Assembly (NCBI GenBank): GCA_943737045.1
Contig: CALSFV010000011.1
Location: forward strand, 1,550,001 to 1,614,000
Direction: 5' to 3'
Source: Parapristionchus giblindavisi
Taxonomy: Eukaryota > Nematoda > Chromadorea > Rhabditida > Diplogasteridae
Length of the DNA stretch: 64,000 bases
Every line of letters begins with the position of its first letter. Position 1 is the stretch's first letter. Shown here piece after piece: positions 15,424 to 27,600 of the stretch. The notes under the pieces were generated by a model. The model ran no database searches. It was not told the DNA's origin and saw only the letters and a list, made by a program, of their open reading frames with translations. A program made the position numbers and the translations under genes.

Positions 15424-16381
15424 TATTCGCGTTCCCCATGAATCTACGTGATCGTGTGCGCGATGGCTACACCCCAACGGACTCCCGAGCCTACGCCGAG
15501 AGTCGAGCCCTGCGGCAGTTCTCACGACTCAATGGTAGGTACAGTATGCGCTGCGCCTACAGTATACCATACAGCGTATACCCGACGGCGTACTGTAGGT
15601 ATGGTACTGTAGGTATGTAGGTAGGTACCGTATGCGCTGCGCCTACAGTATACCATATACCGTATACCCGATGGCGTACTGTAGGCGCACATTATGTTTA
15701 CTGTGAGTATTGTGGAAGTGTGAGCGAATTACTCCAGACCTATTATCGGTAAAATCATGTTTGTGATTAAAGATATTCGTGAAACATGTAACCGCCTGGG
15801 TGTACATGACTATTGTGTTAGGCGAAATTGTTACACCAATAATTGCTCTTGCTTTGGTGTTCGATGTTTTCATTCTTGATACTAGACTACGAATGTGTTT
15901 ATGATATAATCATTGATTGGAATATACAACCAAATGTGCACGATAGTTATTTACTTATTTATTTATTCCATATATAGTCATAAACATATTACTAGCAAAG
16001 GCAACAAAGAGATATTAGTGCAAAAATGAATAGTCATTGCAAAAAAAACCAATCAATCGATGACTACAGTAGCCTTTCGTTCGCTTCAGGAGATCCCATG
16101 ATGACTACGGTAATTCTGCGGGCACGCGATCGATCGTCCATGATCGACGAGGACAATCTGATGCAGGCCGTTGAGCTCTTCCAGCACATCAAGCAGACCC
16201 TATCCGTGCCCCTGAATCAGGTTATTGATTGATTGATTGACAATTTATATTATTGATTTTTGGGATTATTGATTTTTGCTCATGAATAATGTGTGAGGCA
16301 GTAACATAAGAGAGCGACAGTCAGAACTACTTCCATAAATATGATATGAAAACGTGGGTTTTGGATCCGCTGCGGTAGCTC

Positions 16382-16406
16382 GGGGGGGGGGGGGGGGGGG
16401 GGGGGG
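16382..16406. repeat. Uninterrupted run of 25 G
   Basis: A G25 homopolymer in intron 2 of ptr copy B, with no equivalent in copies A or C. Homopolymers this long are often mis-sized in assemblies. Confidence 0.9.
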
Positions 16407-17536
16407 AGCTAGGAGGGCAACTCCTGGAAAAGGGGAAGATAACAATAATAATTTAATAATACTTTGGAAGAAAGAGAGCAATGGAAGCAAATTCCATGAA
16501 CACTATACTTTCGCACCGGCAAGAAATCAACAGGCGAGCACATCTTCATTTGTCGTTCTAAGAAATAATTAGAGAGCTCTGAACTCGATATGCACTAGGG
16601 CTAATACTTTGAACGAGAAATGAAAAAAAAGAGATGTGCTCGCCTGTTGATTTCATGCCGGTGCGAGGATATAGTGACTTAGGGAATTTACTTCCATGTT
16701 CTTCACGGTCTTTCCCAAAATATTATTTACTTATTGTCATTATCCTCTTCAGCTCGATCCGGATGGTCCAGGCAAGAAGTACACCGACTTTTGCGGCAAA
16801 CACTGCCGACAGAATGACGTCGTGGACTATTTTGCGGTAAAGATCAAAGATTAATTATCGGTTGATTTCGGGAGATCAAAAATCAATTATCGATTGACTT
16901 CAAGAGATGAAAGATCAATCGTTTCAGTTAGAACTGGCAAAGCATCGACGAGGTCAGGGCAACAGTATCTTTGGGACGTCCAATCTGACCTATCCACTGG
17001 CCACACTCATGGGACAAGAGGTACGGTAGTTTGTGTGTACGGTAGGATACGGTAGATGGGGTATAAAGCATATGATAGTGGTGAAAGTGTGGGAGTGACA
17101 TGGTGTACGGTAATATATATTATCGATTAGACTAATTTACCAAACGGGATTCGTTATGATTCGGACTAGTGAAATCAGCATCCCGTCAGATTCGTATTGT
17201 TAGATGTATACATAGATTTGATTAACATCTGTGATGTAGTTTCGTTGAGTTGTGTTCAGTTCTATACTACAAACGCTTTATGTGGATGATCATAAATTGC
17301 AATGCGCATGTCAACAACAGATTTTGTCCATTACTGTAAATAGGCTATTAATAATTCAAATATGCTATTAATAAGTCTACCATTACCATCACACTCTGGT
17401 CCTCATTCTCGATACTTCCAAAGAAAGAAATCGGAGAATAGCAACTGCATTTATGATACAATATGCTCATCGGTGTATTACAAGAATAACAATAATAATA
17501 TTTTAATTTTTTCCATATATCCTTCGTTGTCAAATA

Positions 17537-17791
17537 GATTTGCCAGCTAGTCATTTCTTTGTATTTAAACCCACATTTGGTCGTGTATCTTGCTTTGCTT
17601 TCCATATTCCTCTCGCTAGACGAGAAAATCTTAGATCATCTTTCTCTGTTAGAGTTGCTCGTTTTCTGATTAAATTATATTGTATTATTGATTCATCCAC
17701 CATAGCATGTACCACTTCCGTTATCAAAGCTAAATTGCTTTCCTCCCAAGATCTTATTGAGAAATTAGGAATCACAATTACCCCTCTTTAG
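17537..17791 (+). mobile_element. Possible LINE C-terminal fragment
   Basis: An 80-residue open stretch (FVFKPTFGRVSCFAFHIPLA then RRENLRSSFSVRVARFLIKL) resembles in pattern the arginine-rich C-terminal tails of CR1-type RT proteins. It is inserted in sequence that in copy C (22990-23157) is plain intron 8, right after ATATGCTCATCGGTG. It follows an AATAATAAT run. The family assignment is weak. Confidence 0.35.
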
Positions 17792-18638
17792 TGCCCTCAT
17801 TCTAGACTCTCTCGATTCAATCCGATATATATTGAATCATTGCGGACCTCTCCACCGCTAGGCCTTGCCAACCTAACCTGTCATTGATCGCCGTTTGATC
17901 TTTGATACAGAGTCTTTTCTGAGCTGCACTTCCCCTCCCCGACAATTTCTATCTATCCCACAAGCTCTTTTCATCTGTTATTTCAAATGTTGTCGCATCT
18001 TATTGATGTATGATAAATTAAATTAAATATAATATACAATGAAACGCGTGATGTCAAGGGAGACAATTTTATATGATAACGAAAATGATATAACGAAGGG
18101 ATGAAAAGAGGATTGTTTGTGGATATAAATATTCAATTTATCTTTATGATGTAAGATAAATTAAAATTAAATTAATTTTCAGTGTCTGCCCATCCTAGTA
18201 TGTGTGGTTCCCGCATGTGCCATCATGACCACCTTCGGCATCTACGGCCTGTTCGGAATGCGCATCAACTCCCTCATGCAAATCATGCCGTTCCTCATCT
18301 TGGCATCGGTACGTGTAGGGTTACGGTAGCTAGGTTATCGCACTGGTTACGTAGCTCTATCACGGTAGCTCGAATGGATCTATTGAAGGTGTCAACGACT
18401 CGTTCCTGGTGGTGCATCACTGGCTGCGCAAGGACACATCCTTATCGAGAAGGTATGGTAGTGAGTACACCATGGCGATGTTTACTAATTGCGCACACCT
18501 GTGCTGAGTTGTACAGAGTTTTGTCAAGTCGACGTTTCCCAATCAGCACACCACTCACACACACTTTTAGGGAGTCAATCAATAGCTTTTTGGATGCGGT
18601 ATTCATCCAATCAATCAATAATATGATCGTTCTTACAG

Positions 18639-21600
18639 TATTCGCGTTCCCTATGAATCTACGTGATCGTGTGTCTACAGTATACCATATATCGTATACC
18701 CGATGGCGTACTGTAGGTACATATATTATATGTACTGTGCGTTTTGTGGAATTGTGATAGGATTATTCCAGACCTATTATCGTTAAAATTATGTTTTTTT
18801 TTTATTCCATATATAGTCATAAAGATATTACTAGCAAAGGGAACTAGGAGACACCAGTGCAAAAATGAGAATAATCATTGCAAAATAAGTCAATCAATAA
18901 CTCGATGAGTACGGTAATGTTCTTCTTTCCCTTCAGGAGATCCCATGATGATTACGGTAATTCTGCGGGCGCTAGATCGATCGTCCATGATCGACGAGGA
19001 CAATCTGATGCAGGCCGTCGAGCTCTTCCAGCACATCAAACAGACCCTATCTGTGCCCCCTGAATCAGGTTATTTATTGATTGATTGCCAATTTATATTA
19101 TTGATTTTTGGGGATTATTGTGTTTTGCCCCTGAATAACGAGTGAGACATGAGAGCAGTAAGATACGAGAGAGCAACAGGAAGAGCTATCTCCATGCATG
19201 GGATATTGGAAATATGTAGTTCTTTTTTCTTATTTTTTTGCCGTATTCCACATCTTTATAACGATATCGGTGTGGGTTTTGGGTACGCAGCAGTTTGGTA
19301 TGAGCTAAGAACGAATCTTGAAAAAATGGATAAGTATGTCTGGTGATGTGTTAACTAGCCCTGTACAGAAGGGGACAGTGTGGTATGGATGCGACTAATA
19401 CTTTGAACGACAAATGATGAATAGGTGTTATACATTTTCATACCCTCACAGTGTGAGGATCGACCCACTCATTTTCCACTCATATGGCTCATTTTCGGGT
19501 TATATGACACCGTTTGCGTAAGAGTCGAACAATGGTTGGCACAGGCCAAAAATTTTGATACCCTCAAAACTTGTGTATAGGGGTTATAGACCACGCTGAT
19601 GAAAATGTGCATAGTAATTTTGGCCCCAGTGGTCCCGCAACGCCTGGGCGGGATTACGGTAAGACCACGTTTTCAAGTCGATCACGGTCCATGGTTGAGC
19701 GAGAGGTATGAAAATTGGACTCATGGGGCAGAATTCGATGGCGATGATGGCTGTCTACTTCATTTGTTTTGAAAATTTTCCAAAAGCGCTACAACTGAAA
19801 ATTGTGATGGAGACGGTTGCGCCACTAGCGAGTATGACAGTTCGAACCGGCGTGACGAGAGCATTCTAATGATGTATTTTGAGCCCTTATCTCCGTTGAG
19901 AAAGGTTTCATAGTCTCGATATAGTGATCTGCAGCTGAAGACAGAAGGAGGTAATCCTGTTTTAACATGTCTGAGTGGCGAGAGAGCGTGCAGTAATGAG
20001 AGAGTGCGAGGTAGCGCGCGGCGTAAACAACTCCTCGTGATCACTATATCGGGACTATGAAACCTTTCTCAGCGGAGATAAGGGCTCAAAATACATCAAT
20101 AGAATGCTCTCGTCATGCCGGTTCGAACTGTCATACTCGCTAGTGGCGCAACCGTCTCCATCACAATTTTCAGTTGTAGCGCTTTTGGAAAATTTTCAAA
20201 ACAAATGAAGTAGACAACCATCATCGCCATCGAATTCTGCCTCAGGAGTCCAATTTTCATACCTCTCGCTCAACCATGGACCGAGAACGACTTGAAAACG
20301 TGATCTTACCGTAATCCCGCCCAGGCGTTGCGGGACCACTGATGCCAAAATTATTATGCACATCTTCATCAGCGAGGTCTATAACCCCTATACACAAGTT
20401 TTGAGGGTATCAAAATTTTTGGCCTGTGCCAACCCTCTCCCCGATTTGCCCGACTCTTACACCAACGGCCTCATATACACTATATAAGGATCATTTTGTA
20501 TGTGAAACATTACAATTTAAGCGAAAAACGACGATTTTTCTAATTGAACCAACTGTATTTCGAAAATCGACCAACTATATAAAATAATCCGGTGAGGACG
20601 GGGAAAATGTATGATAGGTGTTCGCCTGTTGATTTCGCGCTAGTGCGAGGATATAGTGCTTAGGAAATTTGCTTCCACGGCTCGTTTGTCGTGACTGTTC
20701 TCAAAATATTATTTACTTATTGTCGTTATCTTATTCAGCTCGATCCGGATGACCCAGGCAAGATAAAACATCGACTTCTGCGGCAACTACTGCCGGCAGT
20801 GTGACGTCGTGGACTATTTCGCGGTAAGGATCAAAGATCAATTATCGATCGATTTCAAGAGATCAAAGATCAATTATCGAATGATTTCAAGAGATCAAAG
20901 ATCGATTATCGGTTGATTCCAAGAGATCAAAGATCAATTATCGATTGATTTCAAGAGATCAAAGATCAATTATCGATTGATTTCAAGAGATCAAAGATCA
21001 ATTATCGATTGATTTCAAGAGATTAAAGATCAATTATCGATTGATTCCAAGAGATCAAAGATCAATTATCTATTGATTTCAAGAGATCAAAGATCAATCG
21101 TTTGCAGTTGGAGCTGGCAAAGCATCGACGAGGACAGGGCAACAGTATCTTTGGGACGTCCAATCTGACCTATCCACTGGCAACACTCATGGGACAAGAG
21201 GTACGGTAGTTTGTGTGTACGGTAAGATACGGCAGAAGGGAATGCAGCATATGATTGTGGTGAACGTGTGGGTGTGTCATAGTCGTTCGGTAGTATCGAT
21301 ATCATACGGGATTCGTTTTTAACTATTTAGTGAAAGTACCAGCCCATAAGATTCGTGTTGTTGGATGCATACATGTATATAATTCTGTGATGTAGTTCTA
21401 GTGTGTTCTGCTGTTCTTCTACAGTTGTATCAATACTCAAACATCGGTGACGTCGATCAATCGATAATTCAGGTTCATCTCGAGCGAAACTTTTACGGCG
21501 TCAACACGTCGTACGTGGCCGATCGCAATAACACCAACATTGACTACTGCGAGGTGTGATCTTTCGTCTTTCTCTAGACTCTTCGACGTTTCTCTAGGCT

Positions 21601-24600
21601 TATATTACTATTATACTATCTAAATAATTGTCTGAGAAATTTGATTTTTTTTTCAATATTTGATCTATTGTTTTGCTCTTTCGATTGAACTTTGATCTTT
21701 AGATTGATCTCTGATCTCTGATCTCTTGCAGTTGATCGTGCTCGCCTTCACAGCGGACATTCAATCACCGGAAGAGGAGGAGTTGGTGGCACGATGGGTG
21801 GTGGCCGTGTTCGATTATGCACAGAAGAGACGTAAAGAGGAGAAAATTGAGATGTTGGTGAGTTAACAGACTGACAGTGAAACGGACAGACTGACAAACA
21901 GACAGACACATGGATGAATCACAGGCTGACAGACATATGGATAGACGTATATATTATTGACAGACTGACAGTTTGGCAGAAAGATTTTGACAGACACGAT
22001 TGATGGACATACTGACGGATGCATAGGTTCTTGAATCAGATTGACAAACAAAATGGCTGACAAATGTGTTGATAAAATCAGTATTTTTCACCTATGAATT
22101 ATAAAATATCAGGTAATCGGTGCAGAGATTGTGGATCTGGAGATGAACAAGGACTCACAGAGAATGACGCCGTACTTTGTCATTGGTGTGTAGTTTAATT
22201 TAGTTTAACTTGTGACGTCACTACGTAAGTCTACTTAAAGTGAGACGCAAGTTTACTTAAAGTGAATAAGTGACGTCACTCACTTGAAGTTTACTTAAAG
22301 TAAACTTAAAGCCAGTGACATATTTTAAGTATACTTTAAGTTTTGAAATGCCAGAGTTGGTTTTGTTGTTCCACACGATCAGACAACGTTGAATTCATGT
22401 TTCCACCATTGTATTCAATTCGTGAAAGCAGGGCATATTGTTAGTTCGTCATTTCGTCTGTGGAAAAACAACTAAATGTATAATACCTATATGCCGATGT
22501 ATCAAAAGACTCGATAATGTCATATATCAATATCGATCAATAATTGTCCCCGCCCCTTGTAGGTTTCCTGGGTGCGGTCGTCTTCATTTTCCTCTCAGCC
22601 TGGTGCTCACTCTTTCTCGACTCTCGCCTCTCACCCGAACACTCGGGATGGAAGAGCGTCATTGCGAATCTGGTACGGTTTATTGATTTATTGATTTTCC
22701 ACTTTTTCGCCTAAATTTTATTGATTTTTCTATATGTCTTGAGGGGCGCTAATTCTCATTATAAGTTTTTTTCGCTTGTTCTCGAAATCTTGATTTTTTA
22801 TCGCGTTGAAAATTTTTAGTTAATGTACAGTATTCCAAAATGTCACGTGTCAACATCTGATATAGCTTTTTTACTACAAACGCTTTATGTGGATGATCAT
22901 AAATTGTTATGCGCATGCCAACTAGTCTTTGTACATTACAGTAAATAGGCTCTTAATAATTCAAATATGCTATCAATAAGTCACTCTATAATTTCCTTTA
23001 TGTATGTTCATCTCTAATCTTTCTATTGTTTTGAATTGATTATCCTGGTCCCATCCTGGTCCTCCTTTTCGATACTAACAACTGAATCAATTGGAGAAGA
23101 GGAAATATAGTGTAGTTAGTACACTTATGAATATACTCATCGGTAATCGATTTACAGTGTCTGCCCATCCTTGTGTGTGTGGTACCCGCGTGTGCCATCA
23201 TGACCACCTTCGGCATCTACGGCCTGTTCGGCGTGCGAATCAACTCCCTCATGCTCATCATGCCATTCCTCATCATGGGCATCGGTACGTGCAAGGTTAC
23301 GGTAGCTGTGTTATCGTAGTGGTTACTGTAGTTGGGTTAGCGTACTGGTCACGGTAGCTGGGTTACTGTATCTCGAATTATACCTATTAAAGGCGTCAAC
23401 GACTCGTTCCTGGTGGTGCATCACTGGCTGCGCGAGGACACGTCCTTATCGAGAAGGTACGGTAGTGTGCACACCATGGCGATGTTTACTAATTGATCAC
23501 ACTTGTGCTGAGTTGTACAGAGTTTTGGCAAGACGACGTTTCCCAATCAGCATACCATACATAGACACTTTCAGGGAGCTTATGGGTCGCGTGTTCAAGG
23601 ATGTCGGACCGTCGATAACCATGACCACCCTGACCAATGTGATGTCGTTCGCCGTAGGATCGGTATCGCCAACCGAAGGTACGGTAGGCACACCATATAT
23701 TGGTGGTGGTGGTGTGGTGTGGTGCGGACGATGTTTGCTGATTCATCTTTAAAAATCGCCCTTTTCTGCCTGGAATCTGCGATTGCGATGGGCTTCGCCT
23801 ACATGTTCACATGGCTGTTCTTTGGTGAGTAGATTATTGATTGATTGGATGAATTATCGATTGATTGAACATTTTATTTATTGATTTCCCTTCAGGAGCA
23901 ATGCTATGCTTCTTCACCAGCATTGAAGGCGTGCCCGCTCACAAGCCCGGTCGTATCCAGAAGAAGGTACGGTAGTTTTACTTAGCTTACGGTAGTCTGA
24001 GCATACTGTAGCCAGATACAGTAACCCTTCCTTTTCAGGCCCTCGGTTTCTTCGACAAACATGAATATGGTTGACGAATTGGAGGCGATCAAGGGATGCA
24101 GAGGTACGGTAGGGTGGGGATTGGTATGGTAGGGAGGGGATTAGAGTGATATTTGTTTATATACGTGTGTATGTCATGTATTTTTCAATTGATTATACTG
24201 ACAGCAAGATATATCGATCGACTATATTTCAGGCAGCAAGAGTACGATCCTGTGGCTGCGTGACTACGAGAAGTACTTTGACTTCGTGGCGCCAACGTTG
24301 ACTTCTGGGAGACGAGTGACGAAGACGAAGAGAAGGCTGTCATCACGAAGGGACAATACGATAATAGCCAGCTTGCAGGTAATGTAATTGTAGTGTAGTG
24401 GTAGTGCGATAGACTAGCAGACGTGACCACGAGGTTTCGATCCCGCGGGGTGTAATGAATGTTCTTGCAGGATTCCTCGGATCCCCGCTGACCAAGCACT
24501 TCAAGGGAATGATGCAGGTCGATGATTCAATGTGAGTAGATCAATCAATCAATAATCAAGCAAGTATTCAATCAATAATCAATCAACAAATACAGTATGA

Positions 24601-27600
24601 CTAACACCACAGAGTGTGTTGTGATACGAGAGATGGACAGATCTTTTGCATATTCGGTATAGTGTAGACATTATTATAATATTACACGTTGCAGGAGCGT
24701 GCCCATTCGCAAATTCTCATTCGTCGTTGCCTACCGTAACCACACCACCTGGGACGACCGTATCCGGCTGCAGGAAGAGTGGCGAGAGATTGTCGACAGG
24801 TACACATATTAATTGGTTCATTGGTTATTGTTGAGAGTATACGGTAACCGGACCGTATTATTGATTTTCTTCATTGAGTGGTAGTAATTTAGGGAATTGT
24901 ATTGATTGATTGCGCAATAATTTAGTAATTTTAATGATTGATTGGACGGTATCTTGGTCGTATTATTGATTGATTGACTCTGCAGATATCCCAACCTGAA
25001 CACAACGATATGGAATGTGAACGGAATGTTCGTGGACCAGATGCAAAGTTTGAAGGGAGTCGCGAAGCAGGTACTGTAGTCATGATGTGATACGGTACTA
25101 GAAGTGAAAATTGTAAAAAAAAATGGTTAATTTTACCGTGATATAGATAGATTTAAAAAAAATTATTTCGAAAAATCTCTTCTTTTCAGTCGATAATCTG
25201 GATATCGGTGTGCATGGGTATCGTGTGCGTCTGCTTCATTCAGAAGATTGTCGCCGTGGCCGTAGCGACGCTATCCATAGGAAGTATCGCTATCGGAACG
25301 GTAAGCTAGTCACTACCGGACTGATTTATTAATTTTTCCATGATAAGTTACTGTAGAGGTGGCTGCCATTTTTCACTCAAGATTAAGAGTCCGGATCTGT
25401 AAGACTCGACCATGTTCCGGACATCGCGCCAAGAATTTTGATTCAGGTCACTCCACTTTATGGGTGTAGGGTACCTTGGGCCCTGATTACAAAATGGTAC
25501 CCAGAGTGGCCCTACCAGTGGAAAGCGGCGCTCCAGGTGGACGCCAAGTTTGAAAACTCGATTTTCATATTTTTTCAACTGAACAAGCTAGAGACCAAAT
25601 TTCTTCGGCATTGTGTTAGGCATGCCGAATGTGCACAGAAACACTATTGAGATTAATTTTAAGCAATTCCTAGACTAATTTTTGGACTCGATTTTTAGGA
25701 TTTTTTCGATTTCTCGGCATCTCAATGTCAATTCCGCATAAGTTCTCTAGTATAATCATGGAGCCCAACTACTTGTGCATGTAACCCTGCTAGGCTGAAA
25801 TCGATCTTGGATTGCGCGTGTCGGAAAAAATCGGTCTGAGTGTTTCCAAGTTGACTCAGAATCGTTAGTTCATGATTTATAGCTGTATTTTCCAAACGAT
25901 TAGTGCGGAATTGTGGTCTACTCAAAGTTTCGAGGTGAGACGACTAAAATGACACAAGAAGCCCATCACGTGAATCAATTTGAAAATTTCGATTTTCTCG
26001 ACCCGGGGGTCATGGTAGAAAATTTCAAAATTTCTCAAGTTTGAAATGTTTTCATTTATGTGGCCTATGGTGAAGTACTAATGATATGAATAATATTCAG
26101 CCAATGCTCAATGGTTGATCTCTCCTTTCAACCATTACTCGAAAAGTTTCATGTTGAATGCGTGCGAAAAAGTCAGAATTGTGATTGAATCAGTTTCCAA
26201 CTTACTTTCTGTAACATTCTATCTAAGTACTTTGCAATGCACATAATCAATATGAAAATCGTTGATTTTGGAAAATTCAAAAAAATCAATTTGAGTGCCT
26301 ACTTTCACGGAAAATTTCTGAAATATGGTATTTTTTTCGACTCGAATGCTGCGACAATTAGCAAATGACAGTGACAATGTGATGTTTCATGATGAGTAAA
26401 CATAGTAGAACTGAAATCCCGGCATTCGGCTCACTTTTGAAAAAATCGATTTCCGTGACCCCGGGGTCATGGTAAAAAAATATGAATTTTCCGAAATTCA
26501 CGATTTTCATATTGATTATGTACATTGCAAAGTACTTAGATAGGATGTTACAGAAAGTAAGTTGGAAACTGATTCAATCACAATTCTGACTTTTTCGCAC
26601 GCATTCAACATGAAACTTTTCGAGAAATGGTTGAAAGGAGAGATCAGCCATTGAGCATTGGCTGAATATTATTCATATCATTAGTACTTCACCATAGGCC
26701 ACATAAATGAAAACATTTCAAACTTGAGAAATTTTGACATTTTCGACCTTGACCCTGGGGTCATGAAATTCGAAATTTTCAAATTGATCCAAGTGATGGG
26801 CTTCTTGTGTCATTTTACTCGTCTCACCTCGAAACTTTGAGTAGACCACAATTCCGCACTAATCGTTTGGAAAATACAGCAAAAAATCATGAAATAACGA
26901 TTCTGAGTCAAGTTGGAGACGATCAGACCGATTTTTTTCCGACACGCGCAATCCAAGATCGATTTCAGCCTAGCAGGGTTACATGCACAAGTAGTTGGGC
27001 TCCATGAATATACTAGAGAACTTATGCGGAATTGACATTGAGATGCCGAGAAATCGAAAAAATCCTAAAAATCGAGTCCAAAAATTAGTCTAGGAATTGC
27101 TTAAAATTAATCTCAATAGTGTTTCTGTGCACATTCGGCATGCCTAACACAATGCCGAAGAAATTTGGTCTCTAGCTTGTTCGGTTGAAAAAATATGAAA
27201 ATCGAGTTTTCCAACTTGGCGCCCACCTGGCGCTCCGCTTTCCACTGGAAGGGCCACTTTGGGTACCATTTTGTAATCAGGGCCCAAGGTACCCTACACC
27301 CATAAAGTGGAGTGGCCTGAATCAAAATTCTTGGCGCGATGTCCGAAATCTGGCCGAAATGGTCGAGTCTTACAGATCCGGACTCTTAATTGATAATGGG
27401 AAATTAATCGATAATTATCGATTTTCTGTCTGCAGATTGGCTATCTCGGCATCTGGGAGTTGGATCTGGACCCTGTGACAATCTGTGCAATTCTCATCTC
27501 AATAGGAATGTCCGTGGACTTCACCGCCCACATATCCATGTACTTTGTTGTGAGTTTGATTGATTTATTGATTTTCCATTAAAAAAACCCATAACAGCTA

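Larger units (their letters stand above)
15424..18452 (+). pseudogene. Patched-related protein, copy B: intact exons 1-4 plus fragments of exons 9-10
   Basis: Exons e1 15424-15534, e2 16090-16220, e3 16753-16836 and e4 16928-17020 are open and join in phase (SVPLNQ / LDPDGPGKKYTDFCGKHC / LELAKHRRG). They are the only undamaged set of these exons in the window. After intron 4 the sequence jumps, near 17268, to sequence matching intron 8 of copy C, so e5-e8 are deleted. Then e9' (18183-18308, [19 protein letters not shown], one base short at its end) and e10' (18389-18452, [19 protein letters not shown]) follow. Intron 1 keeps the empty site of the copy A LINE. Either a decaying duplicate or the true 5' end of the copy C gene. 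Confidence 0.82.
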
